Shown: positions 52,842 to 62,713 of the stretch, piece after piece
Position numbering within the stretch: the first letter of the stretch is position 1
Layout of the letters: each line of letters begins with the position of its first letter
Source of the DNA: Cytophagaceae bacterium
Lineage (GTDB): Bacteria; Bacteroidota; Bacteroidia; Flavobacteriales; Flavobacteriaceae
Length of the DNA: 64,000 nt
Assembly: GCA_002710685.1 (NCBI GenBank)
Contig: PALD01000071.1
Location: forward strand, 310,001 to 374,000
Reading direction: 5' to 3'
Program-made: the position numbers and the translations under genes
The notes under the pieces: generated by a model
Database searches by the model: none
What the model was told of the DNA's origin: nothing
The model's input: the letters and a program-made list of their open reading frames with translations, nothing else

Positions 52842-53620
52842 AGGCAATATATCTTATCCTTCCCGTGATCGTGGTGATTATAGCCTTTGCCATGGTGGTG
52901 ATGTTCGTGGTTTTCAACAATAGGAAGAACACCTTGATCAAGAAGAAATATGAAGATGAAATTGCCTTTCAAAAAAAAATTCACCGTATTGAACTTGATG
53001 CCCTGCGCAGCCAGCTCAATCCACATTTTATACACAATTCATTAAATGCCATTCAATATTATATACAGCGCAATGAAGTGGAAATCTCAGAAAATTACCT
53101 GACCAAGTTTTCTAAATTGATGCGTATGTTCTTTGAATACTCCAAGAAGGCAAGCATAACCATACGTGATGAGGTTACCTTGCTCAAGACCTACCTCGAG
53201 ATAGAAAAACTGCGGTTTGAGGACAAGATAGAATACACCATTGAAGTTGATGATGAGCTAAATCAAGACAGCCGTGAGGTGCCCACCATGCTCATACAGC
53301 CCATTGTTGAAAATGCCATAAACCATGGTCTTTTTCATAAAAAGGGCGAGGGCAAGGTTGAGGTTCATTTTAAGTACATCAATGTAGATACATATAAAAT
53401 CTTGGTAAGAGATGATGGTATAGGCCTTAATAAAGCCTTAGAACTTCGGCCGAAAGGCATAAAAAGGCTCAACTCTTCTAAGGTTATTGCAGAGCGATTA
53501 CTACTGCTTAAAAAATCTGAACAGGTAGATATAGAACAAGAGGTAATAGACCTTTCTGATATTTCCCCGCAAACGGGAACACAGGTAAGCCTTACCATAA
53601 CCCAAAAAGACATCCTATGA
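52826..53620 (+). CDS. LytS-family sensor histidine kinase
   Basis: About 264 residues. ATG at 52826 is preferred; a TTG at 52805 would extend it by seven. One membrane helix (about 8-30, LILPVIVVIIAFAMVVMFVVF), coiled coil, then a His_kinase (PF06580-type) domain with LRSQLNPHFIHNSLNAIQ, whose His near residue 68 is the phosphorylation site, and a C-terminal HATPase region (IQPIVENAINHGL, VRDDGIGL). It overlaps the upstream membrane protein by 16 bases and the response regulator by four. A partial repeat TTCGGCCGAA is inside near 53446. Confidence 0.88.
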   Translation: MHKDVEAIYLILPVIVVIIAFAMVVMFVVFNNRKNTLIKKKYEDEIAFQKKIHRIELDALRSQLNPHFIHNSLNAIQYYIQRNEVEISENYLTKFSKLMRMFFEYSKKASITIRDEVTLLKTYLEIEKLRFEDKIEYTIEVDDELNQDSREVPTMLIQPIVENAINHGLFHKKGEGKVEVHFKYINVDTYKILVRDDGIGLNKALELRPKGIKRLNSSKVIAERLLLLKKSEQVDIEQEVIDLSDISPQTGTQVSLTITQKDIL

Positions 53621-54360
53621 AAATAAGGACCATACTTGTAGATGATGAGCCCAAGGCTATTGCCATATTGCAAAATAAGCTGGAACGTTTTTGCCCCGTC
53701 ATAGAAGTCGTGGCCACGACACAGTCTCCTCATGAAGCCATAAGCTTGATACAGGAGCAGCAGCCAGAACTGGTATTCCTGGACATCGCCATGCCCGAAT
53801 TAAATGGCCTTGAGGTGCTCAGGCGTTTTGAATCTCCAGACTTTGAAGTCATTTTTGCGACAGCGTTTGACGATTATGCCATTGAGGCCATAAAACATTG
53901 CGCCATAGGCTATCTTGTAAAACCGGTTGATAATGAAGACCTGGTAATGGCCGTCAACAATGCAATCAAGAATATAGAAGAAAAAACGGCCCTGCGCAAA
54001 AACTTGAAATTGATTGAAAACCTAGGGGTTCAAAATTTTAAGAACAAAACCGTGATCATACCCTCTGTAGAAGGGCTTGAGTTTATCAAGATTGAGGACA
54101 TCGTGCACTGCGAGGGCGTTGATGGCTACACAAAGGTTTACCTCAGGGATGACAAGCCCATTTTGAGCTCAAACAGCATAGGCCACTTTAACAGGATTCT
54201 GGAAAATCAAAATTTCTACCTCATTCACAAATCGCACCTTATCAACCTGGATTATATAGATAAATACCTTAATGAAGGATACGTGGTCATGGGCAATGAA
54301 AAATTACCCGTTTCCAGAAACCGGAGGAGTGCATTCCTGGAGATGATGCGTGGCAACTAG
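53617..54360 (+). CDS. LytTR-type response regulator
   Basis: 247 residues: receiver domain about 1-120 (ILVDDEPKAI, acceptor Asp in LVFLDIAMPELNG near residue 54, TAFDDYAIEA switch) and LytTR DNA-binding domain about 145-245 (FIKIEDIVHCEGVDGYTKVYL, NFYLIHKSHLINLDYIDKYL). It should bind DNA as part of the kinase's output; targets are not evident. ATGA-type overlap with the kinase. Its stop overlaps, on the opposite strand, the end of the pyrophosphatase pseudogene. Confidence 0.92.
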   Translation: MKIRTILVDDEPKAIAILQNKLERFCPVIEVVATTQSPHEAISLIQEQQPELVFLDIAMPELNGLEVLRRFESPDFEVIFATAFDDYAIEAIKHCAIGYLVKPVDNEDLVMAVNNAIKNIEEKTALRKNLKLIENLGVQNFKNKTVIIPSVEGLEFIKIEDIVHCEGVDGYTKVYLRDDKPILSSNSIGHFNRILENQNFYLIHKSHLINLDYIDKYLNEGYVVMGNEKLPVSRNRRSAFLEMMRGN

Positions 54361-54627
54361 TACGTCATCCATCTTTTGATTTCGGCAGCAGCCTCTTGCT
54401 CATCTCCCCATCCCTGTAGCTCGGTGGTATCCCCGGGGTCATAATTTGTAAACCACAGTTCAAGTATTTGCCTTGCGGCGAAAAAATCATCCTCAAAGTC
54501 TTTCCATTTTTCTACTTTGATGACCTGTTCATCTGCTTCTGGCGGAATGGCGATAATCTTATGATCTCCTTCACCGGCATCCACCAATTTGAGCATATGG
54601 GTTTAATGCCCATTACGGTGCAACTAC

Positions 54628-54640
54628 TTTCGCTTTAGCC
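54628..54640. repeat. Degraded mini-hairpin repeat in pyrophosphatase pseudogene
   Basis: TTTCGC-TTTA-GCC; its minus strand supplies a TAA. Confidence 0.55.
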
Positions 54641-54905
54641 TATGATAAGAACATCTAGCGGGTCGCCATCACCCCCATTTTTTGGGTCGCAATGTTGAGG
54701 GAATAAAACCGTAATTGCCAGGATATCCCAGAAACCCGATACGCCTGTCTTGCCCATTGCGTTGGTCAGGTGTTATTTTTCTGCTTTTGGCATCATACTC
54801 CATCTTTAGGTTTGTGCCTGCAGGGATTTACACAACAGCTTGCAGGATACCATCTTGATACGTAGGGAGATTATAATGATCTGTGCTCTCTCAGGACGGG
54901 AAAAA

Positions 54906-54921
54906 TTTGGCGAAAGCCAAA
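54906..54921. repeat. Mini-hairpin repeat in pyrophosphatase pseudogene leader
   Basis: TTTGGC-GAAA-GCCAAA; minus strand encodes LAFAK. Confidence 0.75.
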
Positions 54922-54946
54922 AGGACCATCCCGCGCGCAATACCTT

Positions 54947-55489
54947 TTACCATCCCACCATAAAGTATTTAACCTTGGCCTTATCAGGGATTTGAGATTC
55001 GCTCACTTTTATTTCACGGTTAAATTGTAGTTCACCGGCCAGCTCTTTTTTATCAATCGTAAAGTATGCGTTGATATCGTCTGTAAATACCACCACGCTA
55101 CTCAACAGGGTTTGTATTTTTGAGATTTTATAGGCTTTCCTGATATCGCCAAAAGTGCTCTTGAGGCTTATTCCCTCGGGTGTTTCATAGCGGTCATCAA
55201 AGATTTGCACGGTTTTTATCTTGCTGCTATCTGCCGCGGTAGCAGGTGATAGGCTCAATAACTGCTTGCCATCTTTCTCATAGATCTCGATGGCCCCGGT
55301 ACCGCTAAGGCTATTGTTATCGGTAGGGTCGATGACATCATCATTTTCAAACAGGGCATCAAGTTCGCTCACTTTGGTATCCTGGGTTATGTGTCCCACG
55401 CTCGTGGGTGTCACTTTGTAGGGGTCATCGCTGTTGCAGGAAGTTAAAAGGAGGCAGGTGATGGCAATCGAGGTCAATAATTTTTTCAT
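54947..55489 (-). CDS. Small lipoprotein, unknown function
   Basis: 180 residues with lipoprotein signal (MKKLLTSIAITCLLLTSC, lipobox LTSC). Mature part has alternating beta pattern (ISLKSTFGDIRKAYKISKIQTLL, INAYFTIDKKELAG) similar to other DUF1131-like periplasmic proteins, where a SLKSTFGDI motif recalls a repeat that measures secretion, but I cannot assign it. Upstream of the pyrophosphatase remnant, whose ATG overlaps this stop (coupled before decay). Confidence 0.62.
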   Translation of the reverse strand: MKKLLTSIAITCLLLTSCNSDDPYKVTPTSVGHITQDTKVSELDALFENDDVIDPTDNNSLSGTGAIEIYEKDGKQLLSLSPATAADSSKIKTVQIFDDRYETPEGISLKSTFGDIRKAYKISKIQTLLSSVVVFTDDINAYFTIDKKELAGELQFNREIKVSESQIPDKAKVKYFMVGW

Positions 55490-55513
55490 GTTTTATGTTT
55501 GGTTTGTAATAAT

Positions 55514-57043
55514 CTATTTGATCATCTTGCCCAGTATGCCCAGTACCCCGCGTATAACGGTGGCACTTGTCAATACCTTGATGATGGCTTTTTGTGTGGT
55601 GTTTGAAGAGCGCGAACTGCTGGAGCGTGTGGACTTTGATACTTTGGCCCTTTCTGCTTTTGCTTTTTCCTTCACCTCTTCGGTCTCGGCCTTTTCTATT
55701 TTTTCACATAGAATTTCATAGGCGCTTTCCCGGTCAATATGCTCATTGTATTTCTTTACGAGCAATGACTTTGCGTTGATTTCATCCAGCTCGGCTTGTG
55801 TGAGTATATCCATCCTTGACATGGGTGCGCGCATCATTGTCGCGGCCAGCGGGGTGGGTCGCCCTTTTTCATCAAGGGCAGAAACCAATGCTTCTCCTGT
55901 ACCTAACGATGTCAAGACCTCTGTGGTATCATAATATTCAGAAATAGGATAATTTTCTGCCGTAAGCTTGATGGCCTTTCTGTCTTTTGCCGTAAAGGCA
56001 CGCAGGGCGTGTTGTATTTTAAGACCTAGTTGGCTAAGTACCCCATCAGGGACGTCAGTGGGGTTTTGAGTTACAAAATATAGGCCTATCCCCTTAGAGC
56101 GTATGAGCTTTACAATGCTTTCTATCTGGTCGTGGAGTGCTTTTGATGCTTCTTTGAAGATAAGGTGGGCCTCGTCAATAAAGATTACAAGTTCTGGCTG
56201 GCCGCTGTCGCCCTGCTCGGGGAAAGTGCTGTAAATTTCAGCAAGCAGGCTGAGCATAAAGGTTGAGAAAAGGTGTGGCTTGTCTTGAATGTCGGTCAAC
56301 CTCATGATGTTGATATAGCCATTACCGTTTTCATCCAGCCTGGTCAGGTCGCGCACTTCAAATGATTTTTCTCCAAAAAATATATCAGCGCCCTGTTGCT
56401 CCAGCTGTACTATCTTTCTCAATATTGAACCGGCTGATGCCGTAGAGATACGGCCATACAGGTCTTGAATTTCATCCCTGCCTTCATTTGTAGAATATTG
56501 CAGCACCTTTTTAAAATCCTTTAAATCGAGCAGAGGCAACTTATTGTCATCACAATATTTAAAGAGGATGGCAATGATACCTGCCTGCGATTCACTGGCA
56601 TCTATTATTCTTGAAAAAAGCACGGGGCCAAACTCACTTACCGTTGCCCTTAGGCGTATGCCATCCTGTTCTGAAAGGGTCAGGATTTCCACAGGAAACC
56701 CCTTTGCCGTAAAGGGCAGGCCTATTTTCTCCTGGCGTTCATCAATCTTGGGGTGGCCGGGGCTTGCCTTTGCAATACCGCTCAAGTCCCCCTTCATGTC
56801 CATCAATAGCACGGGCACCCCTTTTTCACTGAGGTTTTCTGCCAGTACCTGGAGGGATTTTGTCTTGCCCGTTCCCGTTGCCCCGGCAATGAGGCCATGG
56901 CGATTCATGGTTTTGAGCGGGATTTTCACATGCGCGCCGGTAATCGTTTCGCCATTGAGCATGGCGGCACCCACGGTAATACTTTCTCCTTTAAAGGTAT
57001 TGCCTGCTATAATGTATTCCTTAAAAGCTTCTAAGTTGGCCAT
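55514..57043 (-). CDS. HerA-like ATPase (DUF853 family)
   Basis: 509 residues, cytoplasmic. Walker A IAGATGTGKTKSLQVL near residue 35, Walker B VIFIDEAHLIFKEA near 288, sensor segment GLYFVTQNPTDVPD near 322 and a C-terminal coiled tail (about 420-480) rich in Glu/Lys/Ser. DUF853/HerA-like helicases are often found in Bacteroidota and E. coli (YjgR) with unclear function; a role in DNA translocation or repair is only suggested by fold. The last helix IIKVLTSATVIRGVLGILG is hydrophobic. Divergent from queE. Confidence 0.87.
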   Translation of the reverse strand: MANLEAFKEYIIAGNTFKGESITVGAAMLNGETITGAHVKIPLKTMNRHGLIAGATGTGKTKSLQVLAENLSEKGVPVLLMDMKGDLSGIAKASPGHPKIDERQEKIGLPFTAKGFPVEILTLSEQDGIRLRATVSEFGPVLFSRIIDASESQAGIIAILFKYCDDNKLPLLDLKDFKKVLQYSTNEGRDEIQDLYGRISTASAGSILRKIVQLEQQGADIFFGEKSFEVRDLTRLDENGNGYINIMRLTDIQDKPHLFSTFMLSLLAEIYSTFPEQGDSGQPELVIFIDEAHLIFKEASKALHDQIESIVKLIRSKGIGLYFVTQNPTDVPDGVLSQLGLKIQHALRAFTAKDRKAIKLTAENYPISEYYDTTEVLTSLGTGEALVSALDEKGRPTPLAATMMRAPMSRMDILTQAELDEINAKSLLVKKYNEHIDRESAYEILCEKIEKAETEEVKEKAKAERAKVSKSTRSSSSRSSNTTQKAIIKVLTSATVIRGVLGILGKMIK

Positions 57044-57130
57044 TTTTTCAAATTTGCCTTAAAAATAAGGATTACCAGCAAATGGCAAGGATTTTTTGTG
57101 TCATTCATGTAAGAGAAGTGGCTTTGCGTT

Positions 57131-57160
57131 TTGGAAGCATCTTAAACCGCAGTATCTTTG
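57131..57160 (+). promoter_or_regulatory. Bacteroidota promoter for queE
   Basis: TTG (57131-57133), 19-base spacer, TATCTTTG (57153-57160): full consensus, with the ATG just 7 bases after, so the transcript may be nearly leaderless. Confidence 0.75.
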
Positions 57161-57167
57161 CGCCCTT

Positions 57168-57800
57168 ATGACAAAAGAAGCTATTGCAAGTAGGGTAGAG
57201 CTGGGGGAACTATTGCCCCTCATGGAAGAATTTTATACCATTCAGGGAGAGGGAGCACACACGGGCAAGGCCGCATATTTCATCAGGGTGGGGGGCTGCG
57301 ATGTAGGCTGTCACTGGTGCGATGTCAAGGAGAGTTGGGATGCTGCGATACACCCACCCACAGAGGCATCTCATATTGTGGAGAATGCTTCAAAATATAG
57401 TGATACCGTGGTCGTGACCGGGGGCGAACCCTTAATGTGGGACATGGCACCGTTAACCACCATGCTCAAGGCAAAAGGCATGCAGGTGCACATAGAAACC
57501 TCTGGCGCATACGAGCTTTCTGGGCAGTGGGACTGGATCTGTCTTTCGCCAAAAAAACGCATGTTGCCCAAACCCCGCATTTATAACGAGGCACATGAAC
57601 TCAAGGTGATTATTTACAACAAGTCAGATTTTGCTTTCGCCGAAGAACATGCCGCAAAGGTCAATGCAAACTGTGAGCTGTACCTCCAGCCAGAATGGAG
57701 CGTACGTGAAAAGATGACCCCGCTTATTGTGGATTACGTCATGCGCAACCCAAAATGGAAAATCAGCCTACAAACACACAAATACCTCAATATACCATAA
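57168..57800 (+). CDS. queE: 7-carboxy-7-deazaguanine synthase
   Basis: About 210 residues, radical SAM enzyme converting 6-carboxytetrahydropterin to 7-carboxy-7-deazaguanine in queuosine (tRNA) and related 7-deazaguanine synthesis. Start ATG 57168 chosen: an upstream ATG at 57096 lies before the promoter. EFYTIQGEGAHTGKAAYFIR near residue 15 and CDVGCHWCDVKES near 35 carry the Cys-x3-Cys-x2-Cys of the iron-sulfur cluster; VTGGEPLMW near 80 binds SAM. A hairpin follows the stop. Partial hairpin repeats (57543, 57639) are inside. Confidence 0.92.
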   Translation: MTKEAIASRVELGELLPLMEEFYTIQGEGAHTGKAAYFIRVGGCDVGCHWCDVKESWDAAIHPPTEASHIVENASKYSDTVVVTGGEPLMWDMAPLTTMLKAKGMQVHIETSGAYELSGQWDWICLSPKKRMLPKPRIYNEAHELKVIIYNKSDFAFAEEHAAKVNANCELYLQPEWSVREKMTPLIVDYVMRNPKWKISLQTHKYLNIP

Positions 57801-57802
57801 TA

Positions 57803-57834
57803 AAAAACCTTCTGGTATACCGGAAGGTTTTTTT
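57803..57834. terminator. Bidirectional terminator between queE and DUF2911 gene
   Basis: AAACCTTC (57805-57812) and GAAGGTTT (57823-57830) form the stem with CTGG/GGTATACCGG paired in the loop; A run left and T run right serve both convergent genes. Confidence 0.82.
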
Positions 57835-57859
57835 ATATCACGGGTAAACAAGCTATGGT

Positions 57860-58411
57860 TTACTCTGTTGCGGGAGCCGTGGTAAACGGTATCTTGATAA
57901 ATGTCTGTTCCCAGCCTATCAGCATATCGGCACCATCAGTCGCGGGTTGAAAGGTGATGCTAAAGTCTTCAATGGGCGCGCTGGTCTTTCTTGCTGGTGC
58001 GGTGATGCGGGCAAGGTCCATCTCTTCTTTGTAGCCAAAGGCCCCCCAGGTGTTTATGTCCCTATTGAGTATTACCGTCCACTCTTTGTCACCGGGTATG
58101 GAAAATAGGGTGTAGGTACCGGCCTTGATGGTCTTGTCGCCCACGGTCATATCCTTGTAAAGGGTGATTTCGGTAGACTCATTGGCACCGGTCCTCCATA
58201 CCTTTCCATAAGGTACCAGGTCGCCAAAAATCTTGCGTCCCTTGACCTTTGGGCGGCTATAGATCACACGTATCAAAGGCCTCTTGTCAGGGCTCCTGTA
58301 CATGGCGATATCCAGCGGACTCGCATCGGGCTGGTCAAACGACTGGCTTATTGCCCGTGGGGCAGCAAGCATTATGATAGAAAATATGGCGGTATATATG
58401 AGTTTTTTCAT
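57860..58411 (-). CDS. DUF2911 exported protein
   Basis: About 183 residues; the start at 58411 (MKKLIYTAIFSIIMLAAPRAISQ) gives the signal peptide, ten codons after an earlier ATG. SPLDIAMYRSPDKRPLIRVIYSRPKVKGRKIFG, VPYGKVWRTGANESTEI and AGTYTLFSIPG are the DUF2911 family pattern, exported proteins abundant in Bacteroidota with no known activity. Own promoter on the minus strand (58439-58467). Confidence 0.87.
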   Translation of the reverse strand: MKKLIYTAIFSIIMLAAPRAISQSFDQPDASPLDIAMYRSPDKRPLIRVIYSRPKVKGRKIFGDLVPYGKVWRTGANESTEITLYKDMTVGDKTIKAGTYTLFSIPGDKEWTVILNRDINTWGAFGYKEEMDLARITAPARKTSAPIEDFSITFQPATDGADMLIGWEQTFIKIPFTTAPATE

Positions 58412-58438
58412 GGTATGCGTGTTTAAGTTTTCGGTGTG

Positions 58439-58467
58439 CAAATGTATGGTCTCTCAACAATCTGCAA
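58439..58467 (-). promoter_or_regulatory. Promoter of DUF2911 gene
   Basis: On the minus strand TTG (58467-58465), 18-base spacer, TACATTTG (58446-58439), 27 bases before the start. Confidence 0.62.
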
Positions 58468-58494
58468 GTTAATGAATTGATAAAGATCTAGAAG

Positions 58495-58514
58495 GTTTTG
58501 GCTATAGCCAAAAC
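58495..58514. repeat. 20-bp perfect mini-hairpin repeat upstream of asnB
   Basis: GTTTTGGCTATAGCCAAAAC, fully self-complementary. Confidence 0.75.
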
Positions 58515-58551
58515 AACTTTTATGTCATATCGTTTTTTATAGTGTAAACGG

Positions 58552-58559
58552 TATATTTG
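58552..58559 (+). promoter_or_regulatory. -7 element upstream of asnB
   Basis: TATATTTG, 124 bases before asnB start; -33 is only weakly matched. Leaves a long A/T-rich leader. Confidence 0.5.
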
Positions 58560-58682
58560 GTTTTTATTTTTATTAAAAATGTTTTTTAAAGTTTTAAATT
58601 GTAACTAAAAAAAACTTTAGTGTTTTAAAGATGAACTTTGATGTTCACTTTTGAAGCCTATTTAATAACAAAACGATAAGAT

Positions 58683-60371
58683 ATGTGCGGAATTGTTTGT
58701 GCTTATGAATTAAAGCAGGATGCCGAGGGAGTTAGGCAGCAAGTATTGGAAATGTCAAAAAAAGTGCGCCACCGTGGTCCAGACTGGAGCGGTATTTATA
58801 ATAATGATAAAGCGGTTCTTGCCCACGAGCGGCTGTCAATAGTTGACCCTGCTTCTGGTAAACAGCCTTTGTTTAGCCCAGACGGTAAACTGGTACTTGC
58901 GGCTAACGGTGAAATCTACAACCATCGTGAACTGAGAAAGCAGTTTGCGGGCAAGTATGATTTTAAGACCGAATCTGACTGTGAGGTCATCCTGGCACTG
59001 TATCAAGAAAAAGGCCCTGACTTTGTAGATGAGCTCAATGGTATTTTTGCATTTTCGATATATGATTCTGAAAAGGATGAATATTTTGTGGCTCGCGACC
59101 ACATGGGCATCATCCCATTATACATGGGGTGGGATAAAAACGGTACATTTTATGTAGCTTCAGAGCTTAAGGCGCTAGAAGGTGTTTGCACAAAAATTGA
59201 GCTTTTCCCCCCGGGACATTACCTGCATAGTGCTACCGGCGAGTTGACCAGATGGTATGAACGCGACTGGATGGAGTATGATGCGGTAAAGGACAATGAG
59301 ACCAGCATCCAGAAATTAAAAGATGCACTGGAGGCCGCGGTAAAGCGCCAGTTAATGTCTGATGTTCCTTATGGAGTGCTGCTTTCAGGTGGGCTGGATT
59401 CTTCCATTACATCAGCTGTTGCTAAAAAATATTCAGAAATGCGTGTTGAAAGTGATGACACCCAGGGAGCCTGGTGGCCACGGCTGCATTCATTTTCTGT
59501 AGGGCTTGAGGGCTCGCCAGATCTGGCTGCTGCCCAAAAAGTAGCAGACCACATCGGTACCGTGCACCACGAGATAAAGTTTACCATTCAAGAAGGGCTT
59601 GATGCCATTCGGGATGTGATTTACAACCTGGAGACATATGATATCACCACCATCAGGGCCTCCACCCCCATGTACCTTATGGCGCGAGTAATCAAGTCCA
59701 TGGGTGTTAAAATGGTACTTTCTGGCGAGGGGGCTGATGAGATTTTTGGAGGATACCTCTATTTCCACAAAGCACCAAACGCACAGGAATTTCATGAGGA
59801 GACCGTGCGCAAGTTGAGCAAGCTGCATATGTATGATTGCCTGCGGGCAAACAAGTCACTGGCGGCATGGGGCATAGAAGGCCGAGTACCTTTCCTAGAC
59901 AAAGAATTTATGGATGTGGCCATGAGCATTAACCCACAGGAAAAGATGATCAACGGCGAGCGCATGGAAAAATGGGTGATTCGCAAGGCATTTGAAGATT
60001 ACCTGCCCGCAAGTGTGGCTTGGCGCCAAAAAGAGCAGTTCTCTGACGGTGTGGGCTACAGCTGGATCGACACCCTCAAGGAGATGGTGGGTGAGAAGGT
60101 GACAGACGAGATGATGGCAAATGCACATTACCGTTTCCCCATACAAACCCCGCAAAACAAGGAGGAATATTACTACAGGAGCATTTTTGAAGAGCATTTT
60201 CCCAGTGATGCGGCAGCATTGAGCGTGCCCCAGGAAGCCTCTGTTGCTTGCAGCACAAAGATTGCCCTGGAGTGGGACGAGGCGTTCAAGAACATGAACG
60301 ACCCTTCTGGCCGTGCCGTCGCAAACGTGCATACAGATGCCTATAAAAAAGGTGTGGAGACACCTGTTTAA
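58683..60371 (+). CDS. asnB: Asparagine synthase, glutamine-hydrolysing
   Basis: 562 residues. Converts aspartate to asparagine with ATP and glutamine. MCGIVC gives the N-terminal Cys nucleophile after Met removal (Ntn amidotransferase, about 1-200), with RHRGPDWSG and ANGEIYNH. C-terminal synthase domain about 215-530 with the ATP-pyrophosphatase loop VLLSGGLDSSIT near residue 232 and LSGEGADEIFGGYLYFH near 345. Length and motifs match AsnB. Ends 25 bases before a terminator. Confidence 0.95.
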   Translation: MCGIVCAYELKQDAEGVRQQVLEMSKKVRHRGPDWSGIYNNDKAVLAHERLSIVDPASGKQPLFSPDGKLVLAANGEIYNHRELRKQFAGKYDFKTESDCEVILALYQEKGPDFVDELNGIFAFSIYDSEKDEYFVARDHMGIIPLYMGWDKNGTFYVASELKALEGVCTKIELFPPGHYLHSATGELTRWYERDWMEYDAVKDNETSIQKLKDALEAAVKRQLMSDVPYGVLLSGGLDSSITSAVAKKYSEMRVESDDTQGAWWPRLHSFSVGLEGSPDLAAAQKVADHIGTVHHEIKFTIQEGLDAIRDVIYNLETYDITTIRASTPMYLMARVIKSMGVKMVLSGEGADEIFGGYLYFHKAPNAQEFHEETVRKLSKLHMYDCLRANKSLAAWGIEGRVPFLDKEFMDVAMSINPQEKMINGERMEKWVIRKAFEDYLPASVAWRQKEQFSDGVGYSWIDTLKEMVGEKVTDEMMANAHYRFPIQTPQNKEEYYYRSIFEEHFPSDAAALSVPQEASVACSTKIALEWDEAFKNMNDPSGRAVANVHTDAYKKGVETPV

Positions 60372-60394
60372 GTCCAACGTTAGATTAGATTTTT

Positions 60395-60430
60395 AAAACG
60401 GCCCATCACAAGTTTGATGGGTCGTTTTTT
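60395..60430 (+). terminator. Terminator after asnB
   Basis: CCCATCA (60402-60408) with TGATGGG (60415-60421), extended by ACG/CGT, then a T run. Confidence 0.85.
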
Positions 60431-60486
60431 TGGTCAAAAACCCAATAATCCCAACACGGTTGTATATGCTTTAAAAAACAGCTGTT

Positions 60487-60507
60487 TTTTCCACAATTTG
60501 TTGATAA
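60487..60507. promoter_or_regulatory. DnaA-box-like sequences upstream of gyrB
   Basis: TTTTCCACA (60487-60495) and, on the other strand, TTATCAACA (60499-60507) lie close together, 150 bases before gyrB. The second is identical to one of the three boxes before dnaB. Confidence 0.45.
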
Positions 60508-60556
60508 CTTAAAGGCTTTAGAGCTGCCTTTTAACCCCTTTTGGGAAGGCTTTTTC

Positions 60557-60564
60557 TATATTTG
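60557..60564 (+). promoter_or_regulatory. -7 element upstream of gyrB
   Basis: TATATTTG, 95 bases before the start; -33 not clear. Confidence 0.45.
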
Positions 60565-60583
60565 TTTGCTAGTGGAATTTTAA

Positions 60584-62596
<2,013 letters not shown>

Positions 62597-62618
62597 GATA
62601 CCTTTCATTTTTTTTACT

Positions 62619-62650
62619 AAACCCTGGGCAAACTGTCTGGGGTTTTTTTA
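62619..62650 (+). terminator. Terminator after gyrB
   Basis: AAACCC (62619-62624) pairs with GGGTTT (62640-62645), then T run. Confidence 0.75.
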
Positions 62651-62713
62651 TTGATTGTAAGTGATTATGTTAAATCATTTTCTATTTTAGCTGTTCTCCA
62701 AATCTTCTTGAAC

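Larger units (their letters stand above)
54357..54953 (-). pseudogene. Decayed inorganic pyrophosphatase (ppa-like) pseudogene
   Basis: Reading the minus strand gives recognisable family I pyrophosphatase in pieces: DHYNLPTYQDGILQAVV, then IPAGTNLKMEYD, GYPGNYGFIPSTL, then after a frameshift DPKNGGDGDPLDVL, then MLKLVDAGEGDHKIIAIPPE to WGDEQEAAAEIKRWMTY at the end. The frame, from ATG 54953, is broken by TGA (54891-54893), TAA (54828-54830, where the family has Glu in VEIPAG), a frameshift near 54690, TAA (54635-54637) and a frameshift near 54598. Two hairpin repeats lie inside. Probably once an exported or lipoprotein form. Overlaps the upstream lipoprotein stop by seven bases. Confidence 0.85.

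Noticed and set aside
57096-57167. Start of queE at ATG 57096
   Set aside because: Lies upstream of a full promoter; MTKEAIA at 57168 is the natural start.
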